Assembly (NCBI GenBank): GCA_016926495.1
Contig: JAFGOL010000203.1
Span: forward strand, 1-18,821
From: Oligoflexia bacterium
GTDB lineage: Bacteria > Bdellovibrionota > JAFGOL01
Direction of reading: 5' to 3'
DNA: 18,821 bases
Made by a program: the position numbers and the translations under genes. Position 1 is the first letter of the stretch. Each line of letters begins with the position of its first letter. Positions 5,738 to 13,449 of this stretch are shown one piece after another. A model generated the notes under the pieces. It ran no database searches. It saw nothing but the letters and a program-made list of their open reading frames with translations, and was not told the origin of the DNA.

Positions 5738-8563
5738 CTACTCCGCAGACCTTATAATAGCACCAACATCAAGGATCTGCGCGATAGCCCCGTTTCCCAG
5801 TATCGATGCGCCTGAAATACCTACAACATCATTAAAATGCTCTGATAACGATTTAATAACTATTTCCTCACCTCCAATCAATGAATCCACTTTCACGCCA
5901 ATATGCGTGCTGCCATCACTGATAATGACAATAGTTACCTTGTTATCATTTATATTTTTATCTACTTCATAATCACTGTCAATACCTATTAAATCCGTTA
6001 ATTCCAAAAGGGCGATTGGGGCACCCCTTAACTTAATGGTATAATTACCGTCAATAGAGTAAATCTCGTCATTTGGTATTTTTACAACCTCGGTAACGGT
6101 ATCAAGCGGAAAAGCATATATCTGTTTCCCTATGTTAACCAGTAACGCCTTAATTATGGCCAGGGTCAGGGGAATTCTGATTGTAACGCTGCTGCCCTTA
6201 CCCAGCTCGGAGTCAATAGACACATTGCCGCCCAGATTTTCCACCATTTTGAGCACAACATCCATTCCCACGCCACGACCTGAAAGAGAGGTAACCTCAT
6301 CCACAATGGAAAAGCCGGGGATGAAAACCAGGTTAACCTTTTCCTTGTCACTCATAAGTTCAAGTTTTTCCTGGGTAATAAGGCCCTTGGCAAGAGCTTT
6401 TCTTGCAATCCTGTTGGGGTCTATACCCCGTCCATCGTCGGATACCGAAACATAAACGCTGTTGCCCCTGTGGTTGGCTTCCAGTTTCAGAGTTCCGAAA
6501 GGCGTTTTACCCGCGGCAATCCTTTCCGCGACCGGTTCAAAGCCATGGTCCATGGCGTTCCTCACCATGTGCGTAAGCGGATCGGAAATTTCATCAATTA
6601 TCTTTTTATCAAGCTCTGTTTCCTCTCCGTATATTTCAAGCTTGACTTCCTTCTTAAGTTCGACCGACAAATCCCTGATCATTCTTTTGAACCTGTTAAA
6701 CACGCCGTAAATGGGAACCATTCTTGCGAGCATGACATCACTCTGGATGTCCCCGGAAATCTTGCCGAGGCGGCTCGTATTATCGTCAAACTCCGTAATA
6801 ACGTTTATAAAATCTTCTGAACCCAGAATTTTTATTATTTCCTTTATTTCGCCGAGCATATCCGAAAGCTTTTTTGAAAAATTGCTGTCCATTCTTTTCC
6901 CGGCCGCTATGTTCAAATTAACCGAGCTAAACAGGTTGTCGAGTTTATTAAGCGATGCTGTAAGCTGCCCAATGTCCTCGGACATACTTACTATGTATTT
7001 TTGAAGCTTAAGAAGAAGCTGGCCGTAAATTGCCTTGGTAATAACCAGTTCACCGGCAAGGTTCATAAGATTGTCCAGCTTCTTGATATCAACGCGGACC
7101 GTCTGGATTATTGATACCTTTTTCTTGATTTCATCCCTGATTTCCCTGCCCTCAATTATTTCTTCCTCGTAGACGGGGCCGGGCGTATCGGTTTTCACTG
7201 AGATCGTGCCAGCCTGGGGAGCAGTTTGTGTCTGGCCCTTAGGAACCGAATCGACATGTTGTTCGGACATCTCTTCAACTAATACCTTTTTTACGGTATC
7301 CACGTTGGCTATATTGATCAAATCATTCCTGTCAGCAGTCGTTTTTACAATGTATATAACGGCAAGGTCCTCTTTGGTTTGAATATTATCAATACTGTCC
7401 ACGTCAGGCGATATATTAAGGATGTCCCCTATTTCTGACAATTTTTTCATGATCAGAATTGCTCTGATACTCTTTAATGAAGTATCTCCATCTATATATA
7501 CCGAAACCCTGTATAATCTTTTGGCGGCCCTATCGGGTTTTGCCGCTTTGGCTTCCAGAACCCTCACACTATCTTCGTGTTCTTCGTCCATGCCGTCATC
7601 AGAAGCTTGCGAAGCATCGTCAGCGGATATACCTTCAGGTACGGAAGACAATGCCTTATCCACCTCATCCTTGAATTCTTTCAAAAGGTCTGCCGAGTTA
7701 AAACCTTCCTGCCCCGTATTCCTCAAATTCTTAAGGGATTTTTCAACCTGGTCAATAAGCCTGAAGCCATAAGATATCAATCTGGAATCAAGAGCAACCT
7801 TTTTGGCCCTTGCCATTGCCAGAAGGTCCTCGAGGGAATGCATCAACTTATTTATCTCGGTATATCCCAAAAGCCCCGCGGATCCCTTTATGGTATGCGC
7901 GAGCCTGAAAGCGCTATGAAGTTCCTCCTCGTTTTCGGGCTCCTTTTCCAGTAGCAGCATCGCGTCATTAAGGGCCGTAAGATTTTCCTCGGTTTCCGCC
8001 AAAAATTCGTTTAGATAGTCGGATGCCTTGTATTCCGTACTTTTTTCCGGTTCCGTATCAGCCGTTTTCTGTTCATTCTCGTCTTTCTTCTCAGGCTGAT
8101 TCTTTTCAAGCACATTCTTAACGAAGGCTACATCGCTGATCTTGGCTTCAGAGTCCCGCGCGTATCCCGATGTTATGGAACTAATCTTGTCCAGTACTCC
8201 GGTAATATCAGATTTTTCCTCTCCTTCCTGACGAATATCCATAAATAATTTATTAAGTATATCGAGAGCCGAAAAAATAAGATTAGCATGTTCCTTGTTG
8301 AGTTCAAGTGTTCCGCAACGAAAGAGGTCCATGAGACTTTCAAGTTCATGCGTAAGACTATTGGTTTTATTCAGGCTAAAAAACGCAGAAGCTCCCTTTA
8401 TGGAATGAGCCACCCTGAACATGTCGTTCAAAGACTCGGTATTTATACTCAACCCCTCGTTCAGTTCTTCCTCTATATGAAGAAGATCCTCGTTAAGAGT
8501 TGCTACACCTTCTTCCGCCTCTTCAAGAAATTCAGCAAGCAGATCAGAATCCAAAACCGTCAT
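5738..8563 (-). CDS. cheA: CheA histidine kinase with two Hpt domains and a long dimerization segment
   Basis: A 941-residue CheA, much longer than the usual 650-700. Hpt1 (about 1-110) has phospho-accepting His53 in AHSIKGAS. Hpt2 (about 180-285) has His223 in AHTIKGSAG. An acidic linker follows, then a P2-like CheY-binding domain (about 349-432), the P3 dimerization segment (from VRVDIKKLDNLMNLAGELV at about 489 to ARMVP at about 617), the P4 ATPase domain with N box HMVRNAMDHG (665-674), SDDGRGID (708-715) and GRGVGMDVV (762-770), and a P5 CheW-like domain (about 795-941). All catalytic motifs are intact. P3 is roughly 50 residues longer than in enteric or Thermotoga CheA. The kinase would feed phosphate to CheY and CheB encoded in the same operon. 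It starts 18 bp after cheB with AGGG 8 nt before the ATG. Confidence 0.97.
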   Translation of the reverse strand: MTVLDSDLLAEFLEEAEEGVATLNEDLLHIEEELNEGLSINTESLNDMFRVAHSIKGASAFFSLNKTNSLTHELESLMDLFRCGTLELNKEHANLIFSALDILNKLFMDIRQEGEEKSDITGVLDKISSITSGYARDSEAKISDVAFVKNVLEKNQPEKKDENEQKTADTEPEKSTEYKASDYLNEFLAETEENLTALNDAMLLLEKEPENEEELHSAFRLAHTIKGSAGLLGYTEINKLMHSLEDLLAMARAKKVALDSRLISYGFRLIDQVEKSLKNLRNTGQEGFNSADLLKEFKDEVDKALSSVPEGISADDASQASDDGMDEEHEDSVRVLEAKAAKPDRAAKRLYRVSVYIDGDTSLKSIRAILIMKKLSEIGDILNISPDVDSIDNIQTKEDLAVIYIVKTTADRNDLINIANVDTVKKVLVEEMSEQHVDSVPKGQTQTAPQAGTISVKTDTPGPVYEEEIIEGREIRDEIKKKVSIIQTVRVDIKKLDNLMNLAGELVITKAIYGQLLLKLQKYIVSMSEDIGQLTASLNKLDNLFSSVNLNIAAGKRMDSNFSKKLSDMLGEIKEIIKILGSEDFINVITEFDDNTSRLGKISGDIQSDVMLARMVPIYGVFNRFKRMIRDLSVELKKEVKLEIYGEETELDKKIIDEISDPLTHMVRNAMDHGFEPVAERIAAGKTPFGTLKLEANHRGNSVYVSVSDDGRGIDPNRIARKALAKGLITQEKLELMSDKEKVNLVFIPGFSIVDEVTSLSGRGVGMDVVLKMVENLGGNVSIDSELGKGSSVTIRIPLTLAIIKALLVNIGKQIYAFPLDTVTEVVKIPNDEIYSIDGNYTIKLRGAPIALLELTDLIGIDSDYEVDKNINDNKVTIVIISDGSTHIGVKVDSLIGGEEIVIKSLSEHFNDVVGISGASILGNGAIAQILDVGAIIRSAE

Positions 8564-8581
8564 AATTAAACCCTGGGCAAC

Positions 8582-9640
8582 CTATTTACCCAATAATTTA
8601 TTAATGATGCCCGGTATAACCGTGACATCCGCCTCAATGTCAACCGCGCCTATCAGCTTTGCTGATCTTGGCATTCCATAGACTACACAACTATCTTCAT
8701 TCTGTCCAATAACATACGCTCCTTTATCATGAAGCATTTTTAAACCTTTTGCTCCATCGCTTCCCATTCCGGAGAGTATTACAGCCAGAACCTCAGGGCC
8801 TTTGGTGACTTCGGACATTGATATAAAAAGAGAATCCGCTGAAGGCTTGTGGCCTGAAATTTTTTCAAGTTTTTCATCAATCTTAAGCACATATTCGTCA
8901 TCACGGTTTTTAACTACCCTTATCTGTTTCCCTCCGGGAGCTAAATATCCTTTTCCCTGTTCCAGCCTGTCTCCGTCTATTCCTTCCCTGAAATCAATGT
9001 TTGAAGAACTGTTCAGCCTGTGGGCAAAACTTGTCGTAAAGCTGGGCGGCATATGCTGTACCCATACAACGGGCGGACTGTTTGCCGGAAAGTGGGGGAC
9101 AATTTCCAGAGCGGCTTTAACACCGCCGGTACTTGAACCAACGCCAATTAACTGGATATTTCTTTTGGGCAATCTAATACTGCCTATATCGAAATCAGCC
9201 ACACCTTTAGCGGCCTTCTTATGAGTGATCCGTTCCTTTTTGATCTTTGCAAACCTTATTTTTGCCACGAGCCTGTTAATAATACCGTCAAGTTCGGAAA
9301 GCCCTCCCGAGGGTTTTGCCAGAAAGTCAATCGCACCTATCTCAAGCGCTTTTATGGTTGCCTGGGCGCCGAAAAACGTCTGGTTGCTGAACATGATCAC
9401 CTTTTGTCCGGGATCCCTTGACATTATAATTCTCAGGGCCTCGATCCCGTCCATAACTGGCATCTCGCAATCCATAAGCACAACATCGGGTTTCAGCCTG
9501 TTTACCTTGTCTACAGCATCAACACCGTCCACCGCTTCCCCTATAACGGTAATTCCCCTGTATGCCGAAATCTTGTCCTTTGCCACTCGCCGCAAAAGAG
9601 ACGAATCATCAACGATCAAAACGGAAATCTCGCTAAACAT
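8582..9640 (-). CDS. cheB: CheB protein-glutamate methylesterase
   Basis: A 352-residue CheB, which removes receptor methyl groups when phosphorylated by CheA. The receiver domain (about 5-125) has Asp11/Asp12 and phospho-acceptor Asp57 (LMDCEMPVMDG). The methylesterase domain (about 160-350) has the triad Ser170 (GVGSSTGG), His196 (VQHMPP) and Asp295 (LSGMGSDG). An in-frame ATG at 9688 would add 16 residues (MNILSRPYTGRRKFRR), but these overlap the end of cheR, precede the conserved start of the receiver domain and have no Shine-Dalgarno. The ATG at 9640 begins MFSEISVLIVDD, lies 4 bp after the cheR stop and has AGGAAG/GGCGG upstream, so I chose it. Confidence 0.94.
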   Translation of the reverse strand: MFSEISVLIVDDSSLLRRVAKDKISAYRGITVIGEAVDGVDAVDKVNRLKPDVVLMDCEMPVMDGIEALRIIMSRDPGQKVIMFSNQTFFGAQATIKALEIGAIDFLAKPSGGLSELDGIINRLVAKIRFAKIKKERITHKKAAKGVADFDIGSIRLPKRNIQLIGVGSSTGGVKAALEIVPHFPANSPPVVWVQHMPPSFTTSFAHRLNSSSNIDFREGIDGDRLEQGKGYLAPGGKQIRVVKNRDDEYVLKIDEKLEKISGHKPSADSLFISMSEVTKGPEVLAVILSGMGSDGAKGLKMLHDKGAYVIGQNEDSCVVYGMPRSAKLIGAVDIEADVTVIPGIINKLLGK

Positions 9641-9644
9641 CCGC

Positions 9645-10475
9645 CTAAACTTCCTTCTTCCTGTATACGGACGGCTCAATATATTCAAAAGTATGGTCCA
9701 TTCCCAGCATGCCTTCAGCGTGCCCCAGGAACAGGTAGCCGTTAGGTTTGATAACCTTTTTCATGTTGTTAATAACCAGGTCCTTCATCTTGTGGTCAAA
9801 ATAAATCAAAACATTACGCAGAAAAACAATATCAAAGTTATTAACGGGATATACTTGCCTCAAATTATGCTGCCTGAATTTAATTTTGCTTCTGAATTCT
9901 CTTCTAAGCTCAAAGCTATAGCTACCTCTTTCTCCCTGTATCCTGTTGAAGTATTTTTTTTCTATATTCTCAGGCGTATTTCTTAGTCGCTGCGGTATAT
10001 AAATACCATTCCGGGCTGTTTCCAATACCTCGGTATTAATATCGGAGGCTTCAATATTAAAATTCCACGTACTGGGGTTGGGCACGTTTTCGAGAAGGTA
10101 AATATAAATGGAATACGGTTCCTCTCCGGTGGAACAAGCCGCCGACCATATTTTTATATTTCTCATCTTGTTTTTACTTATGTATTCGGGAATAATATTT
10201 TTTTTGATAAACTCAAAATGCTTATCGTTCCTGAAAAAAAAAGTTTCGTTGGTTGTAATGGCATTTATAAACTGATGAAGCTCTTCGGTATTTTTTATCA
10301 CGTAAGAGTAATATTCGCTGAAAGTCATCATGCCAAAATGTTCAAGCCTTTTTCTCAATCTCGAAATAACAAGTATTCTTTTTGTATCCCTTAAAAAAAC
10401 CCCTGTCTCTTCATACATGAGATCCCTTATCTTGTTAAATTCGGCATCCGTAATCTGAAGCATCTGAAAAGCCAT
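9645..10475 (-). CDS. cheR: CheR chemoreceptor methyltransferase
   Basis: A 276-residue CheR that transfers methyl groups from S-adenosylmethionine to receptor glutamates. The N-terminal helical domain spans about 1-75. The catalytic domain contains TTNETFFFR (74-82), the SAM-binding loop SAACSTGEEPYS (111-122), Asp145 in EASDIN, FLRNVLIYF (218-226) and the terminal GHAE (251-254). Length and motifs are typical, with no TPR or other C-terminal extension. It lies 7 bp after pilZ and 4 bp before cheB. A weak GTGGGT precedes the ATG. An internal Met5 is an alternative start and would change little. Confidence 0.96.
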   Translation of the reverse strand: MAFQMLQITDAEFNKIRDLMYEETGVFLRDTKRILVISRLRKRLEHFGMMTFSEYYSYVIKNTEELHQFINAITTNETFFFRNDKHFEFIKKNIIPEYISKNKMRNIKIWSAACSTGEEPYSIYIYLLENVPNPSTWNFNIEASDINTEVLETARNGIYIPQRLRNTPENIEKKYFNRIQGERGSYSFELRREFRSKIKFRQHNLRQVYPVNNFDIVFLRNVLIYFDHKMKDLVINNMKKVIKPNGYLFLGHAEGMLGMDHTFEYIEPSVYRKKEV

Positions 10476-10482
10476 ATACCCA

Positions 10483-10869
10483 CTATTTTATTGAATTGGA
10501 GCTAATAAATTCCCCTAAAGATCTTTGATGCAATTCATCTATAGCTTCAAACCTTACAGCCAGCATATAGTTTGAATCATCAGAAGTTTCTATCCTTATA
10601 ACCTCGGCAATGGAAACCAGCGGTTCGGCAAAATCTGCCCTGTCAAGCCTGTAAGTCATCGGTAAAAACTTGTCCCAGCCGCAAAGCATCATTTTCAGCT
10701 TAAGCAAAGTGCCAGGCTCATAATAATGCGAAGTTTTTAACAAGGCGCCTTCCCTGGAAATATTCACCAACTCACTTATAAATTCTTCATCAGGTAACGG
10801 GATTGTATACTCGGATATAACGGTGTCGCCGGAAACGGAAAGTCTTTTATAGCTTCTTTTTTCCAACAT
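10483..10869 (-). CDS. PilZ-domain c-di-GMP-binding protein
   Basis: A 128-residue single PilZ domain. Both c-di-GMP-binding elements are intact: RxxxR at Arg5-Arg9 (KRSYKR) and the [D/N]xSxxG element at Asn36-Gly41 (NISREG). The C-terminal strand YMLAVRFEAID is also typical. PilZ proteins act as c-di-GMP receptors and adjust motility, polysaccharide or secretion machines by protein contact. It is embedded between the second cheW and cheR, so the operon may couple c-di-GMP level to chemosensory signalling; that is inference from position. It has a strong ribosome-binding site (GGGAGGG, 4 nt before the ATG) and its own promoter candidate in the 61 bp gap upstream. Confidence 0.9.
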   Translation of the reverse strand: MLEKRSYKRLSVSGDTVISEYTIPLPDEEFISELVNISREGALLKTSHYYEPGTLLKLKMMLCGWDKFLPMTYRLDRADFAEPLVSIAEVIRIETSDDSNYMLAVRFEAIDELHQRSLGEFISSNSIK

Positions 10870-10899
10870 ACATCCCTCCCTGATTTAGTTATTAATTAT

Positions 10900-10926
10900 A
10901 TTATAACAGTCAAAATATATCTACAA
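10900..10926 (-). promoter_or_regulatory. Extended -10 promoter candidate upstream of pilZ
   Basis: On the - strand a perfect TATAAT (10905 to 10900) is preceded by TGT (10908-10906), giving an extended -10 element. The only -35-like match is weak (TTGTAG at 10926-10921, 15 bp spacer). This lies in the only gap longer than 20 bp inside the che operon. It could drive pilZ-cheR-cheB-cheA-cheD-cheC-cheY independently of the cheW genes. The whole gap is AT-rich, so a chance match is possible. Confidence 0.45.
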
Positions 10927-10930
10927 AAGA

Positions 10931-11395
10931 TTATACCTTTTCAAGAAACGCCTTTTCCTCACTTGAAAAAATTCTGTCAATATCCATAAGCAATATAAGT
11001 TCCTCACCCACTTTGGCAACACCTGCTATAAATTTTGATTCAACGGTAAAAGCTATTCCCGGAGTTTCTTCAACATGCTCTTTTTTAATATCAATAACCC
11101 TGTCAACCGAATCCACGATAAAACCGACCAGGGAATCGTTGATGTTCAGAATAATAACCCTGCTGTCCTTGGTCTTTTCTCCGACCGGAATTTCAAAGCG
11201 CTTTCTGAGATCAACTACCGGAATTACCTTGCCCCTCAGGTTAATGACGCCTTCCACAAAAGCCGGGGCCTTGGGCACCCTGGTCACCTTGACTTCCCTG
11301 ACTATTTCCTGAACAAGAAGAATTTCTATGCAAAACTTTTCTTCGCCCAGAACAAATGTAACAACCTTAAACGCCGCTCCTGTCTTTAGGCTCAT
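10931..11395 (-). CDS. cheW: CheW coupling protein (second copy)
   Basis: A 154-residue CheW adaptor that links receptors to the P5 domain of CheA. The SH3-like double-barrel pattern is clear: VTFVLGEEKFCIEILLVQEIV at the start, GVINLRGKVIPVVDLR in the middle with the conserved Arg of the CheA/receptor interface, and a hydrophobic C-terminal strand ELILLMDIDRIF. Its ATG overlaps the stop of the upstream cheW in an ATGA arrangement, so the two are very likely translated together. The two CheW proteins share the core motif but differ throughout, so they are not a recent duplication. Confidence 0.94.
   Translation of the reverse strand: MSLKTGAAFKVVTFVLGEEKFCIEILLVQEIVREVKVTRVPKAPAFVEGVINLRGKVIPVVDLRKRFEIPVGEKTKDSRVIILNINDSLVGFIVDSVDRVIDIKKEHVEETPGIAFTVESKFIAGVAKVGEELILLMDIDRIFSSEEKAFLEKV
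10938..10969. repeat. 8-bp inverted repeat at the 3' end of the second cheW
   Basis: TTTTCAAG (10938-10945) and CTTGAAAA (10962-10969) are perfect inverted copies separated by 16 bp. They lie inside the last codons of the second cheW. In the - strand transcript the hairpin is followed within 8 nt by UCUUUUGU. It is too AT-rich and has too poor a U-tract to call a terminator. It might slow transcription or protect an RNA end before pilZ, or be chance. Confidence 0.3.
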
Positions 11396-11904
11396 GTAAT
11401 ACCGACCTTTATCGTATTATTACCGCCCATGCTTTTAATATCCTCAAGCATGGACTGATGAAGCTTGTTAATATCTATAATTATTATCATGCGGGAATTA
11501 AATCTCCCGATACCTATTACCGACTCCCTGTCTATCGCCATTTTAACCGGGGGAGCGGGGTCTATCATCTTAGTATCCAATCTCAGGGTTTCCTTAACCT
11601 TGTCAACAGTAAAACCCAGGTAATCGTTTCCCAGTTGCACAACAAGTATACGGGATTCCGCATCAAACTCCCTGTCGTTAAGAAGAAACTTTCTCCTCAA
11701 ATCAAAAACAGGAATTATATTCCCCCTGATATTGATTACGCCTCTTACAAAATCCGGCATCTGGGGAATTTTAGCGATGGGAGGGATATGGATCACCTCC
11801 TGAACATCGATAATTCCGATCGCGTATTCTTCTTCGGCAAGTATGAAGCTGACTACCTGGATTACGTCCGAACCTGTGTTTTCAAAGGTAGTTTTTAACT
11901 CCAT
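11392..11904 (-). CDS. cheW: CheW coupling protein (first copy, first gene of the operon)
   Basis: A 170-residue CheW-domain protein, starting the chemotaxis operon. It has VVSFILAEEEYAIGIIDVQEV, then GVINIRGNIIPVFDLR and the closing strand MIIIIDINKL, all standard for the family. The N-terminal 15 residues and the C-terminal 20 or so extend beyond the domain. The ribosome-binding site is GGGG, 6 nt before the ATG. Two CheW copies in one operon may serve different receptor groups or build different array contacts; the sequence does not say which. Confidence 0.94.
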   Translation of the reverse strand: MELKTTFENTGSDVIQVVSFILAEEEYAIGIIDVQEVIHIPPIAKIPQMPDFVRGVINIRGNIIPVFDLRRKFLLNDREFDAESRILVVQLGNDYLGFTVDKVKETLRLDTKMIDPAPPVKMAIDRESVIGIGRFNSRMIIIIDINKLHQSMLEDIKSMGGNNTIKVGIT

Positions 11905-11950
11905 TTCTATCCCCGGTTATGTTTAAAAAACCTAAATATAAATCCTAAGT

Positions 11951-11979
11951 ATTCTAATACAAATACAGGTTATTTTCAA
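11951..11979 (-). promoter_or_regulatory. Sigma70-type promoter of the chemotaxis operon
   Basis: On the - strand TTGAAA (11979-11974), a 17 bp spacer and TAGAAT (11956-11951) each match the consensus at 5 of 6 positions. The expected transcription start is near 11944, leaving a leader of about 40 nt before the first cheW. The -35 element lies in the last codons of the upstream lipoprotein gene. No sigma28-type (flagellar) promoter was seen here. Confidence 0.6.
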
Positions 11980-12460
11980 GCAGCTCGATCAGGCGCTTTT
12001 CCGCGGGATTAAGCTCGTCAAGCAGCACTTCCTCTTCTCCGTTCGCCTGCCTTGTCTGCCTCAGTTCACTGATTTTCCACGCGTTTCCCTCATACAGGAA
12101 AGAGAATGTCGCGGAAATAGCAAAGGAAACCGGCGTTCCGTCGCTGCGGCTGGAAGCGACGGCAGAGCACTCCGACTCCCCTTCATACCCGGTTATGACA
12201 GAACTGCACCCCTGATAGTCAAAAACATACTCGGAAAAAATAGTACCCTCACCATCCGTAAAATATTCACCTGCGTTCAGGATATCATAATCATTCGTGG
12301 TTTCTGATACAATAAGCATAAGGCTGTCGTCACTTTGGGCATATACGGCGTCCTCAAAAGATTCCACTATCGCGACCAGCAGGTCTACTTCTTCCGTTTC
12401 GCCGCATGAATAAAAAAACAGTAAAAAAACAATCAACGACAAATTATATATTTTATACAT
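11954..12460 (-). CDS. Small lipoprotein, possibly NTF2-like fold
   Basis: A 168-residue protein with a lipoprotein signal: MYKIYNLSLIVFLLFFYSC, with Cys19 as the likely lipidated residue. The lipobox FYSC is loose by the enteric rule ([LVI][ASTVI][GAS]C) but similar relaxed boxes are known in spirochetes. The mature part begins with acidic residues, then a helix (LLVAIVESFEDAVYAQ) and later strands ending FLYEGNAWKISELRQ, a pattern seen in NTF2/SnoaL-like domains; this is a shape argument, not a family match. Cys residues in YQGCSS and ESECSA could form a disulfide. It follows the FecR-domain gene by 24 bp with a GGGAGGT ribosome-binding site, so it is probably cotranscribed with it. Confidence 0.8.
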   Translation of the reverse strand: MYKIYNLSLIVFLLFFYSCGETEEVDLLVAIVESFEDAVYAQSDDSLMLIVSETTNDYDILNAGEYFTDGEGTIFSEYVFDYQGCSSVITGYEGESECSAVASSRSDGTPVSFAISATFSFLYEGNAWKISELRQTRQANGEEEVLLDELNPAEKRLIELLENNLYLY

Positions 12461-12484
12461 TCAGACCTCCCGCGCGTTCACACG

Positions 12485-13432
12485 CTAAAACGAAGATAAT
12501 TCCTTAATCCTGTCAACCTTGCTGCTGTTCTCCTTACTCATTTTATCCTTAATAAGAAAAACAACAGCATCCGTTCTCAGTCTTATATGCTTGGTTTTAC
12601 GTACAAGATTATGAAGGTCAAATGATTTTACGTAAATCTCGTCGTTGGCGGCTATAACATCTTCCCTTTGGCCGTTTTCCATACTCTTCTTTTTTCTATG
12701 CTTGATTTTTTCAATCTCGCTGTATGTTTTACCGTACTCTTCCTTCAGTGTTTCAAGTTCCTTTATCATGCTGTCAAATATTTCCGACGACATTTTACCA
12801 AGTTTCCCTGGATCCTTCGCAAACTCTTCTTCCGCGTTGAATAAAAAAGCCTCCCATTCCTTTTTATTTTTGTATGTTTTTATATCAAGGTCAAAATCAA
12901 TAACCGCCATGGAACCACCCGGCAGCATTTCGGGATCCTTCTTTTTATTAACTGAGGTAATATCTACTTCGCCCTTGTCGATTTTGACACCGGAAATACC
13001 GGAGGCCGCCACCCTGGTGGTAAATTTTGTACCCCTTACACCTATAACACATGTCTGTGTATGGACCTCCGCTCCTTTTGAAAATTTACTTTTAACCTCG
13101 GTATATATTTCGCCCAGGAACAGTATAACGGAAGGGAAAATACCTTTTTTTTCAACGTATCCCAAGTCCCTTATGGCCACGGTACTGTCGGGACCAAGCT
13201 TGACGGTATATCCTTTCGCGATCTCAAGTCTGGCATTTGACTTTTCTGATGTTTTTACCAGGTCGCCGGCAAGCAGTCTCATGCCTCTCCGTGCTTTCTG
13301 CCATTCTTCGGATCTTTCCTTTTTAATTTCTACCGTGCCTGAACACGATGCCACCCTGGCAGCGTAAAGCCCGGAAACCGGAAACACGCAGATAACAAAA
13401 AAAATAATGACGGTTTTAGTAATCGTATACAT
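12485..13432 (-). CDS. Secreted FecR-domain protein with C-terminal helical region
   Basis: A 315-residue exported protein with a Sec signal peptide (cleavage likely after LYA, about residue 24). The FecR domain is recognisable at about 45-150 by GDLVKTSEKSNARLEI, KLGPDSTVAI and the TQTCVIGVRGTKF element, close to the common TPTAVAGVRGTEF form. The C-terminal half, about 190-315, is Lys/Glu-rich and probably a coiled coil or helical bundle. Classical FecR is an inner-membrane anti-sigma factor regulating iron uptake, but here there is no cytoplasmic N-terminal segment, no sigma factor and no TonB receptor nearby. It is better read as a periplasmic or surface protein using the FecR fold structurally. 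An earlier in-frame TTG (13453) is rejected because ATG 13432 has AAGGGG upstream. The gap to the beta-barrel gene is 17 bp. Confidence 0.85.
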   Translation of the reverse strand: MYTITKTVIIFFVICVFPVSGLYAARVASCSGTVEIKKERSEEWQKARRGMRLLAGDLVKTSEKSNARLEIAKGYTVKLGPDSTVAIRDLGYVEKKGIFPSVILFLGEIYTEVKSKFSKGAEVHTQTCVIGVRGTKFTTRVAASGISGVKIDKGEVDITSVNKKKDPEMLPGGSMAVIDFDLDIKTYKNKKEWEAFLFNAEEEFAKDPGKLGKMSSEIFDSMIKELETLKEEYGKTYSEIEKIKHRKKKSMENGQREDVIAANDEIYVKSFDLHNLVRKTKHIRLRTDAVVFLIKDKMSKENSSKVDRIKELSSF

Positions 13433-13449
13433 AAACAACCCCTTACAAA

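Noticed and set aside
9641..9688. ATG at 9688 as the cheB start
   Set aside because: The extra 16 residues overlap the end of cheR, are not part of the receiver domain and lack a ribosome-binding site; ATG 9640 has one.
11905..11953. Terminator between the lipoprotein gene and the first cheW
   Set aside because: There is a T6 run on the - strand and a 5-bp GTATT/AATAC repeat, but they are about 20 bp apart and the stem is too weak. The two CCTAA copies here are direct, not inverted, repeats.
12485..13432. Iron-responsive FecR anti-sigma system
   Set aside because: No ECF sigma factor or TonB-dependent receptor lies nearby and the protein has a cleavable signal peptide instead of a cytoplasmic regulatory N-terminus.
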